Below, in pieces: positions 1 through 6,886 of a stretch of 64,000 nt of DNA. Every line of letters begins with the position of its first letter. The stretch's first letter is position 1. The position numbers and the translations under genes are program-made. The DNA is from Dehalococcoidia bacterium (GTDB taxonomy: Bacteria; Chloroflexota; Dehalococcoidia; UBA2979), in NCBI GenBank assembly GCA_029941115.1, contig JAPYRK010000001.1, positions 1-64,000 on the forward strand. The letters are read 5' to 3'. The notes below the pieces were generated by a model. It did not search any database and was not told the DNA's origin. It worked only from the letters and a program-made list of their open reading frames with translations.

Positions 1-819
1 GAAAAAAAGGGGATCACGTTTGATGTAGTCACTGACGAGGACCTCGACGACGAGGGCCTGGAATTACTTGAGAGCTACGACACCATCCTTACTGGTTCAC
101 ACCCGGAATATCATACGGCCAAGATGCTGGATTCCCTTCAAAGTTACGCCGATTCGGGTGGCAATTTGGTATACCTTGGGGGTAACGGTTTTTACTGGAA
201 AATCACACGTGTTCCTACTCTCCCAGGTGTTATCGAACTGCGTCGGGCCGAAGGTGGAATTCGTGCTTGGTCGCCTAAGCCTGGCGAATCTCACCACCAA
301 CTAGATGGTGGATATGGTGGGCTATGGAGGCGTAATGGGCGGCCTCCACAAAAACTTGTAGGTGTAGGTTTTTCAGCACAGGGGCTTTTTGAAAGTTCGT
401 ACTACAAACGAACACGTGAAAGTTACGATGAGGATGTGTCGTGGATTTTTGATGGTGTCAGTGAAGAGAAGCTAGGCAATTACGGGTTTAGTGGGGGAGG
501 CGCTGCGGGATTCGAACTCGATCGGGCAGACCAGGAGCTTGGCACTCCACCAGAGACGGTGATTCTTGCAGTAAGTGAAAATCATAGCGAGAGCTTTATA
601 GCAGTTCCGGAGGAATTACTCACTCACACTAGGACAGAAACTGGTGAAGACCCTGAAGATTTGATCCGAGCGGAAATAGTCTATTGTCCGAAGCCCAACG
701 GCGGTGCAGTATTTTCCGTTGGATCTATCTGCTTTTGCGGTAGCCTCAATCATAATGATGGGGATAATGGTGTTTCGAGAATGATCGAAAATGTCATTCG
801 CCGCTTCGCTTCTTTATAA
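1..819 (+). CDS. N,N-dimethylformamidase large-subunit-like protein (5'-truncated by the window edge)
   Basis: The reading frame is open from base 1 to the TAA at 817-819, giving the last 272 residues of a longer protein. The visible part has the character of the C-terminal domain of the N,N-dimethylformamidase beta (large) subunit family: an early stretch ending in a 'TGSHPEY' motif, a 'GGNLVYLGGNGFYW' glutamine-amidotransferase-like segment, and a tail about frequency of glycine-rich loops ending near 'NVIRRF'. The characterised family member hydrolyses N,N-dimethylformamide to dimethylamine and formate with a small alpha subunit. Many environmental homologues have unknown substrates, so hydrolysis of an N-substituted amide is inference. 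The N-terminal half, which carries the metal-binding residues, lies outside the window. The next gene is in the same direction, about 240 bp downstream. Confidence 0.72.
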   Translation, partial: EKKGITFDVVTDEDLDDEGLELLESYDTILTGSHPEYHTAKMLDSLQSYADSGGNLVYLGGNGFYWKITRVPTLPGVIELRRAEGGIRAWSPKPGESHHQLDGGYGGLWRRNGRPPQKLVGVGFSAQGLFESSYYKRTRESYDEDVSWIFDGVSEEKLGNYGFSGGGAAGFELDRADQELGTPPETVILAVSENHSESFIAVPEELLTHTRTETGEDPEDLIRAEIVYCPKPNGGAVFSVGSICFCGSLNHNDGDNGVSRMIENVIRRFASL

Positions 820-928
820 TCTAAGTCGCCAAATCGGTCAATTCTGGAAAAAGCATATCTATCCGCACATACCAGGTCTATACAGCCCCATTTCTTGGTA
901 TAATGGATAGATTCCATTCCAATACCAG

Positions 929-955
929 AGAGCCCTACGGGGCTCTTTGTTTTTG
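929..955 (+). terminator. Rho-independent terminator
   Basis: A perfect 7-bp stem (AGAGCCC at 929-935 with GGGCTCT at 940-946) closes on a TACG tetraloop and is followed by a T-rich tract to 954. This is a well-formed intrinsic terminator. It lies between the dimethylformamidase-like gene and the hydratase gene, so the two are probably not one transcript. Confidence 0.8.
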
Positions 956-1058
956 CCGTTCCTCACAGCAGTGCAAAACTCATTGGTTACCCCGTAGAGA
1001 ATCGAACGTAAGAAACGAATTCTCCAGATTTTGCTCTCGAATAGTTATTATTTCTGGT

Positions 1059-1889
1059 ATGTCACAAGAACGTATCGCTGAGTTTGTAGAAGAAAATGCT
1101 CACCTAACCGTTGAGAACGAGCGTTTAGCGGAACTGCTTACCGCCCTTCGTTTCGAGAACCGGCAGCAAAGTGGGTTGGCGTCCGACCTCGTTCCAGGCG
1201 ATACGGATGCGGCGTATCGAGTGTCGCGTGAGGTGTCGCGCCGCCTTGGCTGGAACGTCGCTGGATGGAAAATTGCAGCGTTTAAGCCGGAGATGCAAAG
1301 GCGGTTGCGGGCGAACGCACCGATCTACGGTCCCGTCTACGAGCCGCAGATCCACCTCTCACCGATGCGACTCGAAGGCCGCAGGCTGCTTCACCCCCTC
1401 GTCGAGGTTGAACTCGTGGTTCGATTGTCAGCACCCTTGCCTCCTCGGTCGTCTCCCTATCTGCGTAACGATATCGAGGACGCCGTAGGATCGATCCATC
1501 CGGGCCTCGAGATCGCCGAGTGCCGTTTCGCGCACGATGACCGCTTCCCGCCCTTGAATGCGATCCTTGCCGATGGAAGTGGATCGGGAACCCTCGTGCT
1601 CGGGGAAGCGATCGTCGGGTGGCGTTCCCACGATTTCAGCGCGGGCGATGCCGCTTTGCGCGTCAATGGCACTCAACGCCGTGAAGGGCGCATCTTCGAC
1701 GCGGTGGAGCACCCGCTCGCGCCCCTCGTTTGGATCGCCAACGAACTGTCTCGAGTCGGGGTCGGACTGCCTGCGGGCATATACGTCAGCACCGGTAGCC
1801 TAACCGGTATGTACCTGGCGAAACCGGGAGACGAGCTCACCGGCGATCTGGGTCCCTTGGGAGAAGTGCACGCGTTCGTAGGGGAATAG
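1059..1889 (+). CDS. 2-keto-4-pentenoate hydratase / fumarylacetoacetase-fold protein
   Basis: The 276-residue product resembles the MhpD-type hydratases, which add water to 2-hydroxypenta-2,4-dienoates in meta-cleavage pathways. Signs are a 'GWNVAGWKIAA' segment near residue 66, an E-x-E metal-ligand pair in 'HPLVEVEL' near residue 112, and a third acidic ligand region in 'HPGLEIAE' near residue 147. The chosen ATG at 1059 follows the terminator and excludes an implausible upstream extension; no clear ribosome-binding site precedes it. From about base 1150 the gene is markedly GC-rich (a sampled 60-base row is about 65% G+C) compared with the neighbours. It is followed by an integration scar, which fits acquisition by transfer. 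The true substrate is unknown; decarboxylase or isomerase members share the fold. Confidence 0.75.
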   Translation: MSQERIAEFVEENAHLTVENERLAELLTALRFENRQQSGLASDLVPGDTDAAYRVSREVSRRLGWNVAGWKIAAFKPEMQRRLRANAPIYGPVYEPQIHLSPMRLEGRRLLHPLVEVELVVRLSAPLPPRSSPYLRNDIEDAVGSIHPGLEIAECRFAHDDRFPPLNAILADGSGSGTLVLGEAIVGWRSHDFSAGDAALRVNGTQRREGRIFDAVEHPLAPLVWIANELSRVGVGLPAGIYVSTGSLTGMYLAKPGDELTGDLGPLGEVHAFVGE

Positions 1890-2001
1890 CCCCGGTTTTG
1901 CCTGGAGCGACCACCCCTCCCTCATAGTCGACGGGGGGTGCCTCCTCGCCACCTGCCTCCCCCTCCTCGAGCCGAGAACTCAGGAAAATATCTACAGCTA
2001 C

Positions 2002-2042
2002 TCCCCCATACAAGAAGAGGGCCAGCCGATCCTTCGACCTGC
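2002..2042 (+). repeat. 41-bp direct repeat, copy A
   Basis: The sequence from TCCCCCATAC to CTTCGACCTGC is identical over 41 bases to 11823-11863, in the same orientation and 9.8 kb away. In both places it is followed within a few bases by a paired 11-bp tandem repeat. A shorter piece of it, CCTTCGACCTGC, recurs at 45261-45272. Confidence 0.9.
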
Positions 2043-2064
2043 AGGGGGCAATTAGGGGGCAATT
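2043..2064 (+). repeat. 11-bp tandem repeat (two perfect copies)
   Basis: AGGGGGCAATT is present twice without a gap. Directly repeated units of 10-11 bp beside an attachment core are typical of arm-type binding sites of tyrosine recombinases. That role is inference; no integrase is encoded here. Confidence 0.75.
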
Positions 2065-2151
2065 GTTATTGATACCAGTTCATAGCATTCACAACAAACC
2101 CCAAAGTTTCAAGGGTTTAGTACACACAGTTCACATCATTCACCCATTAGA

Positions 2152-2194
2152 ACGAAGGCAGAGGTCGGAGGTTCGAATCCTCCCGGGCGCACCA
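2152..2194 (+). other. tRNA-Arg(ACG) 3' fragment, probable attachment-site copy
   Basis: Read from the anticodon ACG (2152-2154), the sequence has A37, A38, the 3' anticodon strand GGCAG, variable bases AGGTC, a perfect T-arm (GGAGG, loop TTCGAAT, CCTCC), the acceptor 3' strand CGGGCGC, discriminator A and encoded CCA. Upstream bases cannot form the 5' half of a tRNA. A 3' half without its 5' half is the usual mark of integration into a tRNA gene. The intact tRNA and the element should lie to the left, so the hydratase gene would be inside the element. Confidence 0.75.
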
Positions 2195-2203
2195 TACGTC
2201 GCT

Positions 2204-2227
2204 AAAGCCTATATATATCAAGGCTTT
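2204..2227 (+). terminator. Hairpin after the tRNA fragment
   Basis: AAAGCCT (2204-2210) pairs perfectly with AGGCTTT (2221-2227) around a 10-base AT-rich loop. The position, directly after the CCA end, suits the old terminator of the tRNA-Arg gene, carried with the 3' fragment. The following T-tract is short. Confidence 0.5.
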
Positions 2228-2268
2228 CTCCGCATAGCTATTTTCTAGCTTCAACAGAAAACTCTTTT

Positions 2269-2290
2269 TGTCCGCAGTTTGTCCGCAGAA
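2269..2290 (+). repeat. 11-bp tandem repeat pair (TGTCCGCAGTT / TGTCCGCAGAA)
   Basis: Two units share nine of 11 bases with no gap, and a weaker third unit (TGTCTGT...) follows. The layout matches the pairs at 2043, 11870 and 45058, though the unit sequence differs. It lies on the chromosomal side of the tRNA fragment, so it may belong to a second integration event at the same tRNA. Confidence 0.65.
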
Positions 2291-2421
2291 TGTCTGTAAC
2301 GGCTGTGATTCCTATTCTGATTCATCGAGCTGAGAAAATGAATAGGCGGTATGCTGCTCTCGAAATACGAAAATAGATATGCCATGAAAGAATCTGCCAG
2401 TAAATTTACGCTGTTTCCCAA

Positions 2422-3702
2422 ATGGTCAATAATATGAGTCCTGAAAACCGTGATTTGCCATCAACGGACAGTTCCCGAAACCCAGCTTTGATTGTTGCAA
2501 GTCAGAGGAACTTTCAATATTTTTGGATTGCTCAGTTCTTAATTCAGGTCGTCTGTGGGGCGATGAGATTTGCTTTCCTATGGCACGCACCGCAGCTTGG
2601 TGAAATAACTTGGACGGTGCCTCTACTCGGCTTCGCTACTAGTATTCCTGGACTTATAGTAGTGTTGCCGGTGGGCGCGATTGCTGACCGAACCAATCAC
2701 AAAACCTATTCCCTCGTGCTCAGTGTCGTTGCAACCGGGCTACTATTACTTACCGGTATTCTGTTAGTGCAGGATTCGCTAGATATATATTCCGCCTGCA
2801 TCTTAGCTTTGTTACTTGGCACCATACAGGCCGGTTCGCGGCCGGTTTTCCAGGCTATGGTACCCAAACTGGTTGAGAGTCGACTTCTTGCTACCGGCGT
2901 AGCTCTTCAAAATGTCGGTTCTATGGGCAGTCAGGTAATCGGAGCAATCATTGCTGGTGTCCTTATCAGTTTGATTGGTACTGGGTCCGCGTTTGTATTG
3001 TGGGGAGTACTGGCGTTTATAGCTTTTATCTCCTTTTATTTAATGAGCTATCCGAGCAGGAACCCCACAAACGAGAGCTACGCCCGTCCAACAATATTTT
3101 CAGGTATCTCTGATGGTATTCGCCTTTGTTTTTCTTCCACACCTATTAGGAGTCTAATCTTTGGTGGTTTTCTAATCGGAATTGGAGGTGGGGCCTGGAC
3201 AACGCTACTGCCCGAAATCGGACGTGATCAAATCGGTTTCGGGCCGGGGTACACCTCTCTACTGGCTGCTTTGGTTTCGGTAGGAATGATTTCATCAACT
3301 CTTTTTATAGCTACAAGAAGGCTGTTCAACAACAAAACTGTCTATTTCTTGATATCAGTAAACTGTTTCGGTCCGGGATTAATTTTCCTAGGCTTCACCC
3401 AAGAGCCAATTTGGGCCTTTACGTATATGTTTATTTCAGGATTGTATGCTGGGGTATTTCTCACTACTCAAAGAACCTTACTCCAAGAAAATGCTCCCAG
3501 TGATTTCGTTGCTCGAATAATGTCTTTGAATGTGTTCGTGAACGCCGGAACCGTGCCAATTTCGACAGGTATTATTTGGATACTAAGGCACATGTTCAGC
3601 AGTGGAGAAACTTTAGCAATTTTTGGACTTGCTGTAACGTTGTTATCGTTATTACTTACATTAAGTCGTAAATCGACCTGGGATAGACATTTCGACGCTT
3701 GA
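2422..3702 (+). CDS. MFS transporter (exporter type)
   Basis: The 426-residue protein is strongly hydrophobic with about 12 predicted membrane helices. It has the loop between helices 2 and 3 expected of the major facilitator superfamily ('GAIADRTNHK' near residue 92). The overall pattern resembles the MFS_3 / enterobactin-exporter-like group rather than sugar importers. An ATG at 2434 (second Met, residue 5) is an equally good start; neither has a strong ribosome-binding site. The gene stands alone just right of the integration scar and converges on a truncated pseudogene. The substrate cannot be told from sequence. Confidence 0.85.
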   Translation: MVNNMSPENRDLPSTDSSRNPALIVASQRNFQYFWIAQFLIQVVCGAMRFAFLWHAPQLGEITWTVPLLGFATSIPGLIVVLPVGAIADRTNHKTYSLVLSVVATGLLLLTGILLVQDSLDIYSACILALLLGTIQAGSRPVFQAMVPKLVESRLLATGVALQNVGSMGSQVIGAIIAGVLISLIGTGSAFVLWGVLAFIAFISFYLMSYPSRNPTNESYARPTIFSGISDGIRLCFSSTPIRSLIFGGFLIGIGGGAWTTLLPEIGRDQIGFGPGYTSLLAALVSVGMISSTLFIATRRLFNNKTVYFLISVNCFGPGLIFLGFTQEPIWAFTYMFISGLYAGVFLTTQRTLLQENAPSDFVARIMSLNVFVNAGTVPISTGIIWILRHMFSSGETLAIFGLAVTLLSLLLTLSRKSTWDRHFDA

Positions 3703-3705
3703 TCA

Positions 3706-3721
3706 AGTTCCGCGAGGAACT
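3706..3721 (+). terminator. Weak hairpin after the MFS gene
   Basis: AGTTCC and GGAACT form a perfect 6-bp stem with a GCGA tetraloop, four bases after the stop codon. Only a mixed CTCTATCTC follows, so it is a weak or factor-assisted terminator at best. Confidence 0.35.
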
Positions 3722-3768
3722 CTCTATCTCAGTCCAGCGTCTGATCTTCGGACGGTACTACTATCAGA

Positions 3769-4041
3769 TTAGACGGGAACCTTCTCTTTAAGCACCTCGT
3801 ACAGCTTGGACCAATCGGCAGTAGCGATTGGTCCAAGCTGTACGGTTCCAGACGCGCTGCCACCTTCAACTGATTCCTCATAAGAAAGATCGATTGGTCC
3901 CATCGGACCAACAACGTTGACTGTCCAAGATATGTTGTTACCGTCAGTAGTTCCTTCGAAGCTTGTTTCTCCGCCGTCAGGAATCTTTAAAGTTCCGTGA
4001 AGTACATTCCCTTCAACGGATAAGGTCGCTGCCGTTGGCGG
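3769..4041 (-). pseudogene. 5'-truncated small beta-rich protein gene
   Basis: On the minus strand a frame of 90 codons runs from just after an in-frame TGA (4042-4044) to the TAA at 3769-3771, with no start codon near its beginning. The translation (for example 'NVLHGTLKIPDGGETSFEG' and 'SGTVQLGPIATADW') matches, as I recall it, a small uncharacterised family of about 100 residues common in Actinobacteria and Chloroflexota, in which a 'PMG' strand pair and a 'VKLG.FG.A.FSGTR' ending are usual. The usual first 20 or so residues are absent. The last 12 codons after 'ADW' lie in an inverted repeat and look unlike the family. It sits downstream of lpdA on the same strand. Possibly a remnant, possibly using a non-standard start. 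Confidence 0.6.
3798..3844. repeat. Perfect 20-bp inverted repeat with 7-base loop
   Basis: CGTACAGCTTGGACCAATCG (3798-3817) is followed by seven bases and then its exact reverse complement (3825-3844). Both arms lie inside the pseudogene reading frame, where they encode the end of the conserved part and the aberrant tail. There is no T-tract on either side, so it is not a normal terminator. It looks like a template-switch duplication. Confidence 0.9.
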
Positions 4042-4119
4042 TCAAGCATTCGCGATTGAGACAATTATATTTAGTGACCGAAGCACTTAGCAATAATTCT
4101 AGTATCTGCTTCTAGATTC

Positions 4120-5532
4120 TCATCCACGCCCGATATGGTGAGAGCTTGTACCAAAAAATATTTCACTCGCCTCCATCAACGTTTCTGACAACGTCGGGTG
4201 TGGATGGACTGTCAACTTCAAATCTTGAAGTCGGGCGGCCATCTCAATCGCAAGTGTCGCTTCACCAATGAGCTCTGATGCTCCCTGCCCGACTATACCT
4301 GCGCCTACAACTCTTTCTGTTCCTGATTCAGATATAATTTTGGTCAGTCCACGAGACAGATTCGAGGCGATAGCCTTGCCTGATGAGGACCATGGAAATT
4401 TACTGACCACGACATCAAGTCCAAGTCGGCGCGCGTCAGTTTCAGTAATACCCGTCCACGCGATTTCTGGTTCAGTAAATACGACAGCTGGGATAACTGG
4501 TGGTTCCCATTCGCTAGGCAAGCCTGCAATCGCTTCGATCGCTACTCGAGCTTCGTGACTCGCCTTGTGAGCAAGCATCACTCCTCCCGTAACATCTCCA
4601 ATTGCAAATATATTCGAGAGATTTGTGCGTTTTTGCTTATCCGTTTGAATGAAGCCTGATTCAGTATACTCAACCCCTAGTTCGCTTAGGCCTAAATCCT
4701 CTACATTTGGCTCTCGACCTACAGATATAAGTACTCGATCGAATGGCATCTCGACAAGGTTTGGGTCTGGACCAGAAAAAGTTGCGATGATTCCATCTGG
4801 AGTCTCGACTAGTTGGGATACGGTCGTATTTAAACGGATACTCTCCACATAATCTTCTAACTGAAGAGTCATCACATCCACCAAATCAGAGTCAATCCCT
4901 GGAAGCAACGCGCTTGCTGCTTCGACAATAGTGATATGAGATCCTAGTGCTCCATACACGCTGGACATTTCCAGACCAACGTACCCACCACCTATAACTA
5001 AAAGTGAATCAGGTATCTCCGGTATAGAGAGTGCCTCCGTTGAATCCCAAATGTAATCTGAGTCCAGACGCAAATTCTCCGGCAGTACAGGCCTAGACCC
5101 AGTTGCCACAACCGCATAATCAAACTTAATGTCAATCAATTCGTCACTAGCATCAACTCGTAAAGTTTGATCGTCGAGAAATCGTCCACGTCCTTGCACA
5201 AAGGTCACATCACGCGCTCTTGCAATCTGAGAAAGCCCTCTCGTGAGTCTGCTAATGACTGTGTCCTTCCATCCCCGCAATTTATCGAGATCAATCTCAG
5301 GCGATGAAAAATGAATACCGAACGATGCAGCTTCGTGAGCCATATGCAGGCTATGTGTAGCGTGAAGCAATGCTTTAGAGGGAATACAACCATGGTGAAG
5401 GCATACACCTCCTGGCTGGGATTCTAAATCAACCAAAGTGACTTTCATGCCCATTTCACTTGCTAAAAACGCGGCAGGGTATCCGCCTGGACCAGCACCC
5501 AGAATCACAATATGAGGAGACAAATTAGACAT
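4120..5532 (-). CDS. lpdA: Dihydrolipoyl dehydrogenase (E3)
   Basis: This 470-residue flavoprotein reoxidises the dihydrolipoyl arm of E2 and passes electrons to NAD+. Visible features are the FAD-binding 'GAGPGGY' near residue 12, the redox disulfide in 'CLHHGC' near residues 47-52, the NAD-binding 'GGGYVGLEM' near residue 180, the second FAD motif 'IFAIGDV' near residue 310, and the catalytic His-Glu region 'HPHPTLSE' near residue 440. Length is normal for the family. The start ATG lies three bases after the stop of the E2 gene, so it is the last gene of the pyruvate dehydrogenase operon. The E3 may also serve other 2-oxo acid complexes elsewhere in the genome. Confidence 0.96.
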   Translation of the reverse strand: MSNLSPHIVILGAGPGGYPAAFLASEMGMKVTLVDLESQPGGVCLHHGCIPSKALLHATHSLHMAHEAASFGIHFSSPEIDLDKLRGWKDTVISRLTRGLSQIARARDVTFVQGRGRFLDDQTLRVDASDELIDIKFDYAVVATGSRPVLPENLRLDSDYIWDSTEALSIPEIPDSLLVIGGGYVGLEMSSVYGALGSHITIVEAASALLPGIDSDLVDVMTLQLEDYVESIRLNTTVSQLVETPDGIIATFSGPDPNLVEMPFDRVLISVGREPNVEDLGLSELGVEYTESGFIQTDKQKRTNLSNIFAIGDVTGGVMLAHKASHEARVAIEAIAGLPSEWEPPVIPAVVFTEPEIAWTGITETDARRLGLDVVVSKFPWSSSGKAIASNLSRGLTKIISESGTERVVGAGIVGQGASELIGEATLAIEMAARLQDLKLTVHPHPTLSETLMEASEIFFGTSSHHIGRG

Positions 5533-5535
5533 GAA

Positions 5536-6864
5536 TTACCTACCCATCGTTAGCATCATTGGGTTTTGAATCGCTCGTTCTATCCATTGCATAAATCGGG
5601 CGCCATCAGCGCCGTCGACAATTCGATGATCATGCCCAAGGGATAGCGGGATTTCAAGACCGGCAATCCAAGTACCATCATCCTGTAGCGATGGTACTTG
5701 TCTACTTCTTCCCACTCCAAGCACTGCTACCTCAGGGTAGTTGATAACAGGAGAGAAAAATTCGGTACCAAAACCACCAAGATTAGTGATGGTAAAGGTG
5801 CCGCCTTGAGAATCATCAAGCGAAAGATCATTATTTCGAGCCCGTGCACTGAGGTTCGTAAGTTCCACTGAAAGGTCAATGATGCTTTTTTTATCTACGT
5901 CGCGAATGACCGGCACGACCAAGCCTCGATCCGTGTCTATTGCCACTCCAATATGCACGTAATTCTTATAGATTATTTCTTCGCTCTGTAGATCAACACT
6001 GCTATTTATCAACGGATTTGCCTTGAGTGCAGCGGCCACAATTTTCAATATAAAGACGGTAATCGTTAGCTGTCCTCCTGCATCCTTGGCCTGCGCCTTA
6101 TATTTCTGACGAATATTTTCCATTTCAGTAATATCAATAGAGTGTTGTAGAGTCACATGTGGGATCGTAGTCCAACTCATAGACATATTTCTGCTAATTG
6201 TTCGCCTCAAACGGCTCATCGGTACCCGTGTTACATCACCAAAAACAGTAAAATCAGGCAATTTTTTGGTTTCGTTCAACGGTTGGGAATCCACGTTAAG
6301 AGAACGTGCTCGGACGACTAGTTTTATATCGTCTTCAGTGACTCTGCCACTATCACCTGAACCAGCCACCAAATCCAGTCCAACCCCTAATTCACGAGCA
6401 AATTTTCTTACTGAGGGCGCCGCTGATGGCCCAAAGCTAGTGGATAAGTCAGGTTCTACAAGCACATTAGGAGAAACTGATGGTACCTCAATTGGTTCAG
6501 AAATCTCTTCAGTTGCTAAATCTGAATTCTGATCAAAGTCAGTAGACACAGGTTCAACAACCTGTGTGTCTGGGATCTCTCTAGTTGAGTCAGCATCTGG
6601 AATCTTTGAGAGAATTACTTCTGACTTAGACTCCTGACTTAACACGAACAAAAGCTGTCCTACCTCAATTACTTGACCAGTAGATACCATGATCTCCGTG
6701 ACGTAACCTTCTATTTCCGATGGAACATCCAGTGTCGCTTTCTCGGTCTCAATTTCAAGAACTGAGTCATTTTCTCGCACGTAATCTCCGAGGTTAACCA
6801 GAATCTTAAGCACATCAGCGTCGAGAATATCCTCGCCCAACTCAGGTAACCTAATCTCACTCAT
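5536..6864 (-). CDS. aceF: Pyruvate dehydrogenase E2, dihydrolipoyl acetyltransferase
   Basis: The 442-residue protein has one N-terminal lipoyl domain (about residues 1-75, lipoyl lysine in 'ETEKATLD'), an acidic and serine/proline-rich linker, a peripheral subunit-binding domain near residues 145-185 ('APSVRKFARELGV'), and a C-terminal acyltransferase domain ending with the catalytic 'HDHRIVDGADGARF'. It transfers the acetyl group from E1 to CoA. The start is the ATG at 6864, preceded by GAGGA at a close spacing; a TTG one codon upstream is less likely. It lies 22 bases after aceE and three bases before lpdA. Having a single lipoyl domain is simpler than in E. coli, which has three. Confidence 0.95.
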   Translation of the reverse strand: MSEIRLPELGEDILDADVLKILVNLGDYVRENDSVLEIETEKATLDVPSEIEGYVTEIMVSTGQVIEVGQLLFVLSQESKSEVILSKIPDADSTREIPDTQVVEPVSTDFDQNSDLATEEISEPIEVPSVSPNVLVEPDLSTSFGPSAAPSVRKFARELGVGLDLVAGSGDSGRVTEDDIKLVVRARSLNVDSQPLNETKKLPDFTVFGDVTRVPMSRLRRTISRNMSMSWTTIPHVTLQHSIDITEMENIRQKYKAQAKDAGGQLTITVFILKIVAAALKANPLINSSVDLQSEEIIYKNYVHIGVAIDTDRGLVVPVIRDVDKKSIIDLSVELTNLSARARNNDLSLDDSQGGTFTITNLGGFGTEFFSPVINYPEVAVLGVGRSRQVPSLQDDGTWIAGLEIPLSLGHDHRIVDGADGARFMQWIERAIQNPMMLTMGR

Positions 6865-6886
6865 CAATTCCTCGCTAACCTAACTT

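Larger units (their letters stand above)
1890..2421. other. Gene-free scar region with repeats and a tRNA remnant
   Basis: No convincing gene lies in these 532 bases. In order they hold a GC-rich tail, a 41-bp sequence found again at 11823, an 11-bp tandem duplication, a tRNA-Arg 3' fragment, a short hairpin, and a second 11-bp tandem pair. This is what the end of an integrated element next to a tRNA target would leave behind. No integrase gene is visible. Confidence 0.6.

Noticed and set aside
899-904. TATAAT box upstream of the hydratase region
   Set aside because: No matching -35 at the right distance, and it directly precedes a terminator; probably chance.
2063-2248. 61-codon frame across the tRNA fragment
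   Set aside because: It reads through tRNA sequence and has no protein-like pattern.
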